Source of the DNA: Viola odorata
Lineage: Eukaryota > Streptophyta > Magnoliopsida > Malpighiales > Violaceae
DNA: 64,000 nucleotides
Direction: 5' to 3'
Assembly: GCA_963691705.1 (NCBI GenBank)
Contig: OY829546.1
Coordinates: 32,458,040 to 32,522,039, forward strand
Below the pieces are notes generated by a model. It was not told the DNA's origin. It worked only from the letters and a program-made list of their open reading frames with translations, and ran no database searches. Shown piece after piece: positions 13,627 through 25,514 of this stretch. How positions within the stretch are numbered: position 1 is the first letter of the stretch; each line of letters starts with the position of its first letter. Both the position numbers and the translations under genes were made by a program.

Positions 13627-15180
13627 TCAAGAGCTACTGGTCGTGTAGAGTCCTTCGGCTAACCCTTCTAAAGAGATCCATCCACTCTTGAGCAAGTGAT
13701 TAACCTTTCCTTTAAAGGCGAAACAATTTTCTATTGTGTGGCCTGAAGCTTCAGCATGGTACTTGCATCTTGCATTAGGGTCGTACCATTTTGGGTAAGG
13801 AGGTTGTTGAGGTCGTAATGGAATTGGTGCAATTTGCCCCACTGCCAAGAGATGCTTGTAAATCTCTCCCAAAGAAACGGGAAGAGGTGGCAGTGCCTCC
13901 TGGTTCTTATGGCTATTTGGTGGGTTTTGTAGTTTAGATTGTGTGGGTTGTGGTGAAGGTGATGGAAAAAGTTGCTCGCAAATTGGTCGATAGGTGACAC
14001 AACCGACATCTTCCTCTGTAATAGACGATCTCTTAGGTGTTTCCTCGGGCGTGGAAACAACGATCCTTCCGGATTTAATCCCCTGCTCCACTCTCTCTAC
14101 TACCTGGACCATGTCGGAGAAGTTGTAGTAGGGAACCTTGAAGGTGTTCACGAAAATGGATATGAGTTCCTTGTCACTTAAAGGAGGAGAAATTCTGGCA
14201 GCGAGTTCTCTCCATCTTTGAGCGTAAACCTTCACCGATTCGTCGGCCTTCTTCTCCATGTTCTGCAGATCAGAACGGTCTGGCGCCACTTCCATGTTGA
14301 ACTTGTACTGCCTGAAGAAGGTGTTAGAAAAATCTCTCCAAGTCCTAATTCTATTCCTATCCAGACTCATGTACCAAATCAATGCATGCTTGGCTAAACT
14401 TTCTCTGAACAAGTGGATTAGCAGCGGCTCATTATGGATCACTTCGGCCATCTTATTGTAGTAAATCTTGAGATGAGTTTTTGGACACTCAATCCCAATA
14501 TACTTCTCGAACTCTGGGATTTTGAACTTCGGGGGCATGGTTATCCCTGGTACCATGCACATGTCTTCAGGTCCTGTAAGATCAAAAGGATCAGTCCCTT
14601 CAACAGCCCTCACTCTCTCTTCTAACAGATTCAGCCTGTCAATACTTAGCCCCTCTATTTTATTGGTGCCAAAACCAGTAGCTAACGGATACCCAAAGGA
14701 GATCTGTGGCTGTATCTGATTGCCCCCAAAAGGCTGAGTTCCCGAAGGTCCAGGAATTGTGAATTGGGCGGAATGGCCCTAAGGTAGGAGGAAATACTGA
14801 GATTCTGGGCGGACCCCATCCTTTATGAGATCAGGCGTGGGACCAGTCAGAGGAGGTTCAAGGGGTGTACCACCTTGTCCGGTGGTGCCTACTTCAGAGG
14901 TCGAGACAACCGACGCGACGAACTGAAGGGGATCGGGATTACGAAAAAAGGGTTGCCATGAACCAGGAGAGGGTGGGGGCATGAAAATACCAGCGACTGC
15001 AGCCGAAGCAGATGACCCCCTCATTTGAGCAGAACTGGGGTAAAAACCGGGTGGAAAATCAATCGTTGCCTCTTCCCGTTCTTTTTCAGCTTGTTCAGCC
15101 CTTGCCGTAGCAACTCGAATTTGTTCTTCCAATTCAGTTATCTTTGCTTTCAATGTCTCCTCCGTTCTAATATGTTCTTA
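13627..15180 (-). pseudogene. gag: Ogre-type gag with internal stop codons
   Basis: Gag would form the element's virus-like particle and bind its RNA. From the N-terminus: a coiled-coil-like stretch (ITELEEQIRVATARAEQAEK, about 15150-15090), a proline-rich linker, then the retrotransposon gag core (about 14540-14050) with WRDFSNTFFRQYKFNMEVAP and YAQRWRELAARI. It ends in a Cys/His motif, CKYHAEASGHTIENC, seen near the gag-pro junction in the Ogre/Tat group. The two open segments (15153-14779 and 14613-13627) share a frame, with a TAG at 14779-14781; the codon after GTAAGA-side position 15156 is also a stop. Without stops the product would exceed 500 residues. No protease or pol follows. Confidence 0.85.
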
Positions 15181-16496
15181 CATCTTTCGTGTTTGTCGTT
15201 TGGTCGCGGGGATTTTGCGATGGATAGTTTGCTTTTTGGGAGTAATGTTTTCTGAAAAATAAACAGGTGAAATAATTATAAGTTTAAGTAGTGATTGCAA
15301 AATGTCATCCCGAGGTCTCTACGCTGCGAGAGAGAGAGAGAGGGGTAAGTACAATAATAGCAATAATGTAGGCATCATAAAAAAAATCACAACCATGGGG
15401 AATTATGACAATAATTGAGGTAGATTTATAAACATGGAAAAAATTGTGGAAGAATTTACACACATGGAAATGTTTGGAAAAGTTTATCGATGTGAAAAAT
15501 TACGGGAAATGTTGTGCCCGTGGAGCAATTTACGGAGAAATTGCACACGTGGGAAAAATTGCAAATTTTTTTGACATACGTCAAAAAATTATACACGTAA
15601 AAAATTGCGGGGAAATTGGACACGTGGAAAAATTTGACGTGAAAAATTGAGGGAAAATTGTACACATGGAAAATGAAAAAATTTATAGACCTTGAGAAAA
15701 TGTGGAAAATTTTGTAAACATGGAGACATTGCAAAAACTTGCAAATATGGAGAAATTGCGAAAAGATTGCAAATGTGACAAATTTACGGAAAAATTTGCC
15801 AATAACGTGGAAATCTTGCGGAAAAAGATTTCCAATGTGGAAAATTTTGCAAAAAAAATTATAAATGTGGAAAATTTTTGAAATCAATTTGTAAAATGTG
15901 AAAAATTAGAGAAACCATTTGTAAACATGGGGAAAATTTGAGAAATTATTTGTAGGAAATTTTGAGAAACCAGTTGTAATTGGAAACTTTTGAGAAATCA
16001 GTGGAAAAAATGAAACAAAGTCGCAATATACGCATTTCAATATGATGCATATGCTGGGGTGACATCTACTACTTCTAACTGGCTGGAAAGCTCTCCGACG
16101 ATACCATAAAAGTGGCCCCTCAGTAAATGGATACGTGATTGCCTGTCGAACCATCAAAAGTTCTAGGCGTTCACCCATTTAGGGTTCGAGCCTGAGTTTG
16201 GGGTTCGTGAAAACTACATAGGACACGTGTCCCAGGGCCTCACTACTAACCTCCTAATCTTATTTGGAAAAGGCCCGGCGGTAGGGCATTATGCGTGAAA
16301 TGCGTATGAATGACAATTTATCAAAGCGAATAACATATAGCAACAAATCATGTGTAAACAATTTATCAAAGTGAATAAAAGCAATTAATCATGCATAAAG
16401 AATCATGTGATAATACAAGAATTAAATACATGAAAAACAATTAATCATGTACAAAAACAAACACCTCAAAAAAAAATCCGGCTTCGACCCTATTGG
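15181..16496 (-). other. 5' leader of the Ogre-like element
   Basis: Noncoding stretch between primer-binding site and gag. 15425-15990 is a degenerate series of units like 'acatggaaaaattgcgg', comparable to units at 45290-45580. 16040-16330 matches 46230-46500 in the other Ogre-like element ('acgataccat', 'ggacacgtgtcc', 'tcactacta'). A short GA microsatellite lies at 15329-15343. No gene seen. Confidence 0.7.
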
Positions 16497-16514
16497 TCCC
16501 CAGTGAAGTCGTCA
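16497..16514 (-). promoter_or_regulatory. Primer-binding site
   Basis: On the minus strand, TGACGACTTCACTGGGGA starts three bases after the LTR end. It is complementary to a tRNA 3' end of the form ...AGTGAAGTCGYCA. Ogre elements are known to use an Arg tRNA with a site of this form; the tRNA identity here is inferred. Confidence 0.75.
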
Positions 16515-16517
16515 AAC

Positions 16518-19080
16518 TGTCGCACCCCCTTTTTGGATTTTATCCTGATGCGACACGAAGTCGGACTCATCTCACATAATGCAATGAAGTCGCCACCCTA
16601 ATTTGTTCCTAGGTTTAGGGAACCTATTTGTCATGCATAAAAAAATAAAAAGCTAAAGCCAAGTGGGTCGGAACCCGAGAACGGTGGTTCGGGGTCGTAT
16701 TATAGACTCGGGAAGGTGTTAGGCACCCGAGTCACATCCTAAAGAGGTTATCGGATAAAAGAGGTGTTTAGTCATGTTTGAAAGAAATAAAAAGTCCTAA
16801 TTTAGTTATCATGCCCAATGGATTAAATTTTAATCTAACATTTCTCAATAATTCATGCATACTAGCGTATATGCGAAAAAATGTAGAATAAATAAAAGGG
16901 TAAGGAATGCATACTTGTGAAGGGTATGAGCGGTTGATTTACCCTACAAAGTCAACATTATTAGTTCGGGAAAATGATAATCGAAAAATAGATAAATATT
17001 TAATAACTTATTGCGAGTGAAATAATTAATTTTAGCGATTAAATGCGAGTGAAATATTTATTTAGGCATGCAAAAATAATTAATTAAAAAGTACGAACAC
17101 ACGAATAATCGGAATCAAAATTATCGTATGCAAGCGAAATAATTATTTTTGACGATTATGCGTAAGCAGAATATTTAAACATGCAAAAGCATACGAAGGT
17201 AATAATTAAATATGCAGGCATACGAAAATTATAATTAAACATGCAAGCATACGAAAATTAAACATGCAAGCATACGGGAATTAAACAGTACAAGTGTAGA
17301 AAATAAATAAACAGTACAAGCATACGAAAATTAAATAAACATTACAAGCATGGATAAAAATAAATAAATAATAAATGCGAAGAGCCGAGCTGAGAAACGG
17401 GCCCACGGGCTGGGCTTAGCCCAGCCCAGCCCTCTTATTCCACGCTTGGGCGCTCGCTCAAGCCTTTCTTTTCCACGCTGGGCCTGAACAGGCCCAGCTT
17501 CCTTTCCCTCTCTTGGGCTGCAACCCATTTCTTATTTCATTCTTCTTTACCTTGTTGGGTCGTTGCTCAAGCCCTTTCTTTTTCCTTTCTTTTTCTTTTG
17601 GCCAACGCAGCTTCACTTTCTTCCCCTCTTCTCTATTTTTCTTTCCCTTTCCTTTCTTTTCTCTTCTCCTTGCTGTTCCCGTTACTCTCTTTCCCTTTTA
17701 TTTTGTTTTCTTTTTCTTTTTCTTTGGTTTGAATTAGATGGTGATTGGGTGGATTTGGATTATGGCTGGGCGGGTGGTGTTTGGCAGTGGCGGCGAGGTG
17801 TTGGGTGACTTGGCAGCGGCGGTGTGGTGTAATAGACGGTGGCGTGATTTGGCAGCGGCGGTGGTTCATGGTGGTTGGGCAGCAGCGGTGGTGCGGCTTG
17901 GTGTCGTGATTTGGAAGCGGCGGTGATTCGTGATGGTTGGGCAGCAACGGTGGTGCGACTTGGTGTCGCCGGCGTGGCTCATGGTGGTTGGGCAGCAGCT
18001 GTGGCCGTGATGGGTTAGGCCGCGGTGGCTGTGATGGGTTAGGCAGCGCTAGTGTTGATTTAGGATTGATTTCACGGCTGGGTTTGAATTACTTGAATTT
18101 GCTAGAGGATTCAATTAATTTGGGGATTGGATTTAATTTCTCAATGAATTGGTTTTTTGTAGTGAGGATTTGAAATTGATTCTGCATTGGCTGGTTTGAA
18201 GATTGTAGGGGGATTGCTCCTGGGATTTAATTTAGGGGGGGTAAATTGGGCTTTTATTTGCAGAGGATGGAATTAAGTTGCAGGAGTGAATTGGTGTTTC
18301 TGTATGTGTTCTCCCCCCTCATCCGTTTGGGCTTCGACTGCTACATATAGGAGTTTGAGGCGATGGAATGACGTTGGCATTGATGACGTCGGAAACGATG
18401 ACGAGGCGAGGGTGAGCAGTGGCGTGGCTCGAGGAGGAGAACAGTAAGGCAGTTGGGAGCTTGCTTTCCTGGGTTCATGCATGAACCAAATAAAGAAGAT
18501 ACATGCCTATGTGGAAAATAGGAGGACCATTGATCTTGGTTGACTTTCAAAAGTCAACTAGATCAATGGTAGAGATGCAAAGCTTGATTTATTATTTAAC
18601 TATTCAGTTCAAGGCAATGGTACGAGCAATTTTGTGAGAAAATGAATATAAACTCGAACTGAAAATATCAAAACGTATAATAAAATAAAATAATTTAATT
18701 AGCACACAGTAAGCGATGAAAAGTTTGCTACATAGTTCGATAAAAAATATTCACTTGTAAGCAAATAAAAGTTCGAGCGTAATAAAAATTAAATGAAACA
18801 CAAAGAGATAGCGCGAGTTAGAAAATAATAAAAAATAGCTAATGAGCGAAATTGTTCGACCCTTAGTTTCGAGAATTTGACTCGGGAACCGATACGGGTT
18901 CGAAAGGAAAAAGTGATAAAAAATGCAAAAAAGTATAAAATAAAATTTAAAGGACATTAAGCGTAAAAATAAGCATCAAATTGACGCAAATAAACTGGAG
19001 TATGATTTTAGAAAATTGATGTTCGAAATGAGAAAATATTTGGTGATGAAAAATTAAAAGTCAAATATCGGGTAGCAACA
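16518..19080 (-). repeat. 5' LTR of the Ogre-like element (2563 bp)
   Basis: Minus-strand ends are TGTTGCTACCCG... and ...GGGTGCGACA, close to TGTTGATACCCG... and ...GGGCGCGACA of the other LTRs here. It contains a pyrimidine-rich run (17520-17735), a GGC/GTG-rich low-complexity run (17760-18050), the W-box palindrome (18526-18570), a TATA-like site near 18345-18350, and a conserved U5 block (16570-16760: 'gaagtcgccaccctaat', 'gtgttaggcacccgagtc'). The outer flank is GATTG (19081-19085); its partner lies outside the window. Confidence 0.88.
18526..18570. promoter_or_regulatory. Palindrome with paired W-box cores in the Ogre LTR
   Basis: A 45-bp near-perfect inverted repeat: arms ACCATTGATCT...GGTTGACTTT and AAAGTCAACT...GATCAATGGT. 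Each arm carries a W-box core, TTGACT, the known WRKY-factor site. It lies about 175 bp upstream of the TATA-like site on the minus strand. Equivalent palindromes occur in the other three complete LTRs. Regulation by WRKY factors is an inference. Confidence 0.6.
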
Positions 19081-19093
19081 GATTGGGATTTTC

Positions 19094-19437
19094 ACCTTTA
19101 GGAATCCCGGGGCGTGCGCTCACTTAGTGAGCCGTCTGATCAGGACCGATCATCACAAGGATAGGACTTTTCACTCCCGGGGGTGTCGGGACGTGCCTCG
19201 TCTTATGGCCCCACACGTGGCTACCACAAGAATAAGACTTTTCACTCCCAACGTTAAGTATCAGGTGCGCCAGGGCGTGCCCTCACTTAGTGAGTTGGCG
19301 GATCAGGACCGACCATCACAAGGATAGGACTTTTCACTCCTGACGCTAAATATTAGGTGTGCCAAGGCGTGCCCTCACTTAGTGAGTCGGCGGATCAGGA
19401 CCGACCATCACAAGGATAGGACTTTTCACTCCTGGTA
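19094..19437. repeat. About 92-bp tandem repeats in the 3' untranslated region of the Tat element
   Basis: 'ataggacttttcactcc' recurs at 19161, 19232 (variant), 19324 and 19416, with 'gccctcacttagtgag' and 'ggatcaggaccgaccatcac' in most units. Spacing is 92 bp between the last three and 71 bp between the first two. Such 3' repeats are common in Tat elements. Confidence 0.85.
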
Positions 19438-19548
19438 ACCTCCCTTTATCATCTGCACACACACACGCAGCCACAAAACACAAGAAAGCTCATTACTCGA
19501 GCGTTAGCACAGGTTAGGGTTGGCGTTAGTAAAACGTGCATAGATAAA

Positions 19549-20660
19549 TCAAAGTCTAGCATGATATAATTTTAAACGAGCAATATTCCAAGAGTTAGGT
19601 AAGGGGGTGCCGTCGAGTGTCTCCAGATGATACGCTCCCCTCCCGACAATACGGGTAACGCGGTATGGCCCCTCCCAGTTTGGGATGAGCTTTCCCCGAT
19701 GTTGACCGGTTGCTCGCTGGTCCCTGAGTACCAGGTCACCTTCTTTCAGTAGCCGTTCTTTGACACGCCTATTGTGATAACGCGCCATCTTTTGCTTATA
19801 GTGCAACATTTTCAAGAGAGCTTCCACGCAACCTTTCCTCATTCAGCTCTTCTCTGAAATAGGCTACTCGTAAGCTTATAGTACCAATCTCCACGGGCGT
19901 GACGACCTCAGTACCGAAAGCCAGTGCGAATGGTGTTTCTCCCGTGCTGGTTTTCGTGGTCATGCGGTATGCTCACATCACATACGGCAGTTCATTTGCC
20001 CACTTCTTTTTGGATCCTTCTAAGTTCTTCTTAACACCGTTAAGGATGGCTCGGTTTGTTACCTCAGCCTGACCATTGGTCTACGGATGAGCCACGGAAG
20101 AGAACCTTTGCTCGATTCCGAACTCCATGCATTGGTCTTTGAAGAATTGGCTGGTGAATTGCGTTCCGTTATCGCTGACTAGCACACGGGGTACACCGAA
20201 TCGCATGATAACTTGGTGTTTGAAGAAGCGCCAGATTTTCTCTGTCGTGATGTTGGCAATCTCCTCAGCTTCCGCCCATTTAGTAAAGTAGTCTACCGCC
20301 ACAACCACAAATTTTAACTGAGACCTTGCCTTTGGAAATGGTCCAAGGATATCGATTCCCCATTTCGCAAAAGGACAAGGAGCGATGATGTCATAAATTT
20401 GTGTGGTAGGTTGTCGAGGAATCTTAGAGAATTCCTAACACTTTTGGCAAGTTCGCACGTAATTATGGCAGTCTTTTCGGATAGTGGGCCAGTAGAATCC
20501 TGATCGAAAGACTTGCGCAGCCAGGGTGCCATCGGATGCGTGCATGCCGCAAATTCCTTAGTGGATTTCATGGAGGGAATGAAGGCCCTCTTGTTCCGTT
20601 ATGCACCTGGCAGCCGGATGAGAGAAACATCTCCGCATCAGTTCCCCATTGAAATACCTG
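19549..20660 (-). pseudogene. int: Integrase of the Tat element (broken)
   Basis: Integrase joins the cDNA to the host genome. Visible parts: a zinc-finger region in shifted frame (about 20640-20430, ending in a cysteine pair), a catalytic core with the first Asp in VAVDYFTKWAEA (about 20305), the second in VSDNGTQFTS (about 20185) and the Glu in TNGQAEVTN just after a TAG at 20080-20082, where a Gln is expected. The C-terminal part (19842-19549) has NWEGPYRVTRI and ends NSWNIARLKLYHARL. At least one frameshift and several stops show it is dead. Confidence 0.88.
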
Positions 20661-20671
20661 CACCGTGCGGC

Positions 20672-21290
20672 TTATTTTAGTACTTTCTTCTTTTCAGCGT
20701 TATCTGCTGGTAGCTCGTCATGTTTCAAATATTTTATGATGGGAATTCTCCAGTCATTTTCATTTTCTTCTACGCAGAGCGTCGCCTGTTCTTCCATAAA
20801 GGAAGGTACGAGTATCTCTCGGTAGTACACCCCTTTTGGTATGGACGCTTCCGGGTTTGCTGCGAGTTTGGCAAGGTTATTCGCCTCAGCGTTATCCTCT
20901 CGAGGAATGTGCTTGAAGCTAACTTGTATGCCACTTTTCTTTATTTCTGTCAATTCGCGCTTTACCTTGGCCAGGTATTGCACCATGATGGGCTCCCTAG
21001 CTTGAGAGTGTCCAAGAACTTGATCTATTATCAACTTGGAGTCTCCACAGATTTTCAGCCGCAGGTCCCCCAATCTCCCTGAATCATGTATTCCTTTTAT
21101 GGAGAAGTTTTTTCCTATCCTGAGCCCGGCTAATAGCGCTTCGTATTCCGCGGCGTTATTGGACAACGGCTGCAGGATTCAGATCGCATATCGTACCTGG
21201 ATGTTGTGAGGCCCACTCATGAAGATTCTGGCCCCGGCAAGCTCTTGATTTTTGGTGCCGTCCACGTGGATGACCCATAGGTCAGTGTAG
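20672..21290 (-). pseudogene. Archaeal-type RNase H of the Tat element
   Basis: The domain starts with WVIHVDGTKN (about 21285), crosses a stop near 21176-21178, and continues with NNAAEYEALLAGLRIG, ICGDSKLIIDQVLG and HIPREDNAEANNLAKLA. The DG..., NNAAEYEAL and GDSKL motifs fit a plant/archaeal-type RNase H, distinct from the gypsy RNase H just upstream. It is the second RNase H of a dual arrangement and diagnostic for Tat elements. Confidence 0.85.
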
Positions 21291-22715
21291 GTTTCAGGGA
21301 AGGGGAGGTCCAACTCTTCTTTTTCTTTTTCAGTCAACTCCGTCATTGGATCTGACGTAAAGGTACACTCCGCGATAAAGTCCGCCAGAATTTGTGCCTT
21401 CACAGACGGTCGAGATCTGTAGTGCAAACTATATTGTTCAAGCTCAATAGCCCAAATCAGCATTCTCCCTGAGGATTCGGGCTTCCAAAATATCCTTTTT
21501 AAAGGTTGGTTCGTCAGCATCACGACGGTATGAGCTTGAAAATATCGACTCATTTTCCGCGTGGCTTGTATCAATGCGAACGCTATTTTCTCGATGCGAG
21601 CGTATCTCAGCTCGGCGTCTTTCAAGATGTGGCTTACAAAGTATACAGGGCGGTGTGTGTGATTGTCATCCCGCACAAGGACCGCGCTGACCACTTCGTC
21701 AGCAACCCCAAGGTATAAGTACAGGATATCGTCAGGCTCTGGTCTTGTCAACACCAAGTCAGACGATAGATAGGCCTTCAGGCCTGAGAATGCTTCTTCA
21801 CATTCTATTGTCCATCCGAACACGACTTTCTTGCGTATAACTTTGAAAAAGGGAAGGCATCTCTCACCTTGCTTAGAGATAAACCGTCCGAGAGCGATAA
21901 CACGCCCTGTTAGCTTCTGTATTTCCTTCACAGTTCTAGGGGATATCATGTCTTGGATGGCTTTGATTTTTGATGGGTTAGGTTGGATACCCTTCTGACT
22001 AACCACATAACCCAAAAATTTACCTGTTTGAAAGGCAAACATGCACTTCCGAGGGTTCAGCTTCATTCGATATCGCTTCATTACCTCGAAGACTTCTGCC
22101 AGATCAGACAGGTGGTCTTTGAAGCTCCGGCTCTTGACCAGTATGTCGTCGATATATGCCTCTACATTTCGCCTGATCTATTTTTCGAAGACTTGATTCG
22201 CCATTCGCTGGAAGGTGGCTCCAGTATTTTTCAGCCCAAAAGGCATCACCATATAGCAATAAGTGGCCTTCGGAGTGATGAAAGTGGTTTTCTCTTCATC
22301 CTCATTGGCCACAGGGATTTGGTGGTACCCTGAGTTGGCGTCTAGCGAGCTCAAATATGCGTATCCGCCTGATCAACTAGCTGATCAATCCGAGGAAGTG
22401 GGTAACAGTCTTTGGGGCAAGCGTCATTCAAATTTGTGAAGTTGATGCACATGCACCACTCTCCGCTAGGCTTAGGAACCAGGACAGGGTTAGCCAACTA
22501 GGTAGGATATTGCACTTCTCGAATAAAGCCAGCGTCAAGAAGTTTTGCTACTTCTTTCTCGACCGTCGTCGCTTTTTCGGTAGAGAAGGCACGTCGCTTC
22601 TGCTGAGTTGGTTGGCGTTAGTGTTGACGTTAAGTCTATGTTCCGCTACCTCCTGTGAGATACCAAGCATGTTAGATGGTTTCCATGCAAACTCTCCCTT
22701 ACACTTGTTCAATAA
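21291..22715 (-). pseudogene. Reverse transcriptase and gypsy RNase H of the Tat element
   Basis: The reverse transcriptase covers about 22700-21900. It has the motif MPFGLKNTGATFQRM (about 22240) and the catalytic YIDDILV (about 22160), followed by LNPRKCMFAFQTGKFLGYVV. A TAG at about 22178 replaces an expected Gln between the two motifs, and more stops lie upstream near 22370-22500. The RNase H follows (about 21830-21350) with LYLGVADEVVSAVLV and YARIEKIAFALIQATRK. The protein would copy element RNA into DNA inside the particle. Confidence 0.88.
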
Positions 22716-25388
22716 CTAGGCTAACTGAAAGTTTTCCTCAGGGGTGAGGTTATCGCTAACCAGGAATACGACCCCATCTATCCTATTAACGGGAACGTGA
22801 GTCATCTTGTCCACGGGCTGAGTGCGCTTCTCATCATTTTGTTCATATGGGTCCACCGTCACACACACGTACCTATCACAACTCTTCTGAGTCACGAGCA
22901 GGTAGCATTCAGCTGCTAACTTCTGATTACCCCGAATTGAGACCACACCATCCCAGGAAGGATATTTCAACCTCAGATGCTTTTGTGATATCGCTGCTCC
23001 GAAACGGTTGAGGAATGGCCGTCCCAGTATGGCGTTATAAGGCAGATTTAGATCCACCACCAAAAATAGAAGTTCCTCTGACCACTTGGAGGTGTCTTCC
23101 TTAAAATATACCGGCAAAGTGGTTACTCCAGTCACTGGGATGGGGACTCCGTCTACTCCGATAATGGGTTTTTTGCAGGGCGTAAGCTCGTTATCAGGAC
23201 GCTTCATGAGATTGTAAGCTTCCAATGAGAACAAGTTCACGGCGCTTCCGTTGTCCACAAGAGTCCTTCTAACTCCATGGCTAGCGATAATGGGTGTAAC
23301 CACTAATGCATCGTTGTGTGGATATACTACGCCCTTCTCGTCCTCTTCAGAAAAGGATAATACCATGCGATCCAAGGCGTTTATCGCCTCACTTTTAATT
23401 GACATACCCGTTCGCTTCCGCTTATCCCCTGCCGTGCGTGTCAGTTGTACAGATTCATCCGGATAAGGTGTGCCTCCAGCGATGATGTTAATGATGGGGA
23501 CGTCTTCGTCATCAATCGTGAGCATTTCCCTGTCCCTTCCCGCAAGACTAGTATCGTGGCCTGAGACGCGGGAAGGTACCGCCCTGTCGTCGGCTACTCT
23601 GTTTGTTGGGTTACTCTTGGCCTCTTCTCGCGTTTTCACTGCGAAATCTCCCAGATAGCCTTCTTCAACCAGGCGCTCTATCGCCGATTTGAGTTCTCTA
23701 CACGCCTCCGTAGAGTGTCCCTTAGCTTTGTGAAATTTGCAATAAGCGTTTTCTCTTCTTCCCAAGGTTACCCCCGGTCTCACAGGGGCTGGATAACGGA
23801 TGGGCAAGTTCCGCTGTTCCACTATTGCTAGTATTTTTGCTCTGGGCAAGATGAAGGTAGGGGGATCTGAGTCATAAAATCGTCCCTTAGAAGGATCACC
23901 CTGCCGTTGCGTTGAGGAGTCACCAAACTTTCCCTTTGAGGAGTTGCCTCTTCTCCGATTGGAGGTCTTGGGAATGTGATCCTTTCGCTGAGCGTAATCA
24001 TCCGTGAACTGATCTTCTGAAGCGGTAGGAACGGGAGTGTTATGAGCTGAAGGCATAGCTGGCGGCGTGTTTCGAATCATGTCCCTATTCTCTTCCTCTT
24101 CCATCCTCGCATAGTTGTGAGCTTTCAGCCTTAACGCATCTAAGGTTGCCGGAGGGTCAACCATTAAAGCATCTCTGAGTTTTCCATAGCAACAGTTTCA
24201 TTTTAGGGCTTCTATGGCAAAATCAACTGTTACACCTGGCGTCAGCGACATCTCGGTGTCGAAATAATGGAGGAAACTCCTCAAAGATTCATGAGGTTTT
24301 CTGCGCAGGTCGAACAAGGCAGCAACAGTCTTTCTGATAGGGACTGCGATACTGAATCGACTCTTGAATTTAGATTCCAGCTGTGAGAAGCTGTCAATAG
24401 ACCCACCAGGAAGACCTTCGAATCACAGGCGCGCAACCCCCGATAGGGTCATTACAAATATCTGACACAAGGCAGCGTCATTGTGGGTGTGAAATTGTAC
24501 AAAGTCCTTCACCTTGTTAAGGTGAGAAATGGGTTCTCTAGTGCCGTCATAGGATTCTGAGGGGAGTTTCACATGTCGGCTGACTCTATGACGCCTTATA
24601 CGTGCGCTAAAGGGATGGCCAGAAGTATCATCAAGAATCTCACGCTCATACCGAGGTGGGGATATCTCCAAATGACGTCTACAATCTCACAGATTTCTGT
24701 CATGATGTCGCCTTGGGGACGGGATGCGACTCCTTGTCGAGCGAGTTCGATGCCTCCTATTACTGGATCTCTCACTCCCTCCAGGAGATATGCCTCTATC
24801 ATTTTCATCCCTCCTACCGTCCCAAAAACCTCTTTCCTCGTCACGCCATTGCAGTTCTTCTCGGGAAATAGGGAGTAAAGGCGCTTGCGGTACGTACGGC
24901 TTCACTGTCCTATGAGCAAATTGTACAAGAGTGACTGACGTACTCAGCGCAGGCAACATCAGAGGGGCATTTGCATGCAACGAGGATGACAACGGTCGTT
25001 CTGTGATGATAGGTGGAGTGAAAATAAACTGGGATGGGACACCCGATCCAGAAGTACTAGGCGTGAATCTAGCAGCCAATTCTATTAAATGGTCCAGTTG
25101 GGCACGAAGGGCTGAGATCGAGCTCACGAAAGGGTTATTCACACTATCTGTCACGGATTCCCTTGACTGGGAAGTAAAATGAATGGGCCCCGTTATCTGG
25201 GATAAAGGAATATATGGCTGGGACACAAATGTTCCTGCTATTTGTTCAAAGGAAAGCTCTAACGTTCTTGGGGGGATTTCTTGTGTTGCGGTCGGAGCAT
25301 CAGAAGTGGCGAAAGCGAAAAGTCGCATGCGAGTATCAAATGGAAGGCTAGAGGACCGAGACAACGACGGATCTGAATCAGAGGCCAT
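22716..25388 (-). pseudogene. gag-pro: Gag and aspartic protease of the Tat element
   Basis: The N-terminal gag segment (25388-24687) is serine- and proline-rich and shifts frame near 24680. The gag core follows (24671-24423 and a shifted piece to about 24180; PISHLNKVKDFVQFHTHNDA, then a W-rich continuation). The 482-codon open part (24164-22716) contains a Cys/His motif AYCKFHKAKGHSTEACRELK (about 23740), then the retropepsin-like protease with LVDNGSAVNL (about 23255) as active-site loop and ILGRPFLNRFGA (about 23010). The plant Tat protease uses DNGS in place of the common D-S/T-G. The frame closes before the reverse transcriptase. Confidence 0.85.
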
Positions 25389-25514
25389 AATCTTCCAATT
25401 TTCAGAAGAACAGAGCTTGGCTATTAAGGACGCTCACTTAATTAAAACCAAGACTCTCAATGAAAGCACCCGTTTGATAAGATTCAGACTTCTGGGGGAG
25501 TAGGATAGAGATTA

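Larger units (their letters stand above)
1..19080 (-). mobile_element. Ogre-like Ty3/gypsy element lacking pol, with satellite-filled 3' region (left end outside window)
   Basis: Read on the minus strand this is: 5' LTR (19080 to 16518), primer-binding site, about 1.3 kb leader, a gag gene with stops, about 2.7 kb of noncoding DNA, four short tandem-repeat modules, then the 109-bp satellite to the window edge. No protease, reverse transcriptase, RNase H or integrase follows gag, so the copy is non-autonomous. The LTR ends TG...CA resemble those of the full element at 34136-49856, and leader and 3' noncoding segments match that element in order. The 3' LTR is not in the window. Assignment to Ogre/Tat rests on LTR ends, the primer site and the gag type. 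Confidence 0.8.

Noticed and set aside
17513..17947. Phe/Ser-rich and His/Pro-rich frames
   Set aside because: Low-complexity pyrimidine and GGC runs inside an LTR.
24573..25503. Plus-strand frames opposite the Tat gag
   Set aside because: Shadows of the minus-strand gag, which has the recognisable motifs.
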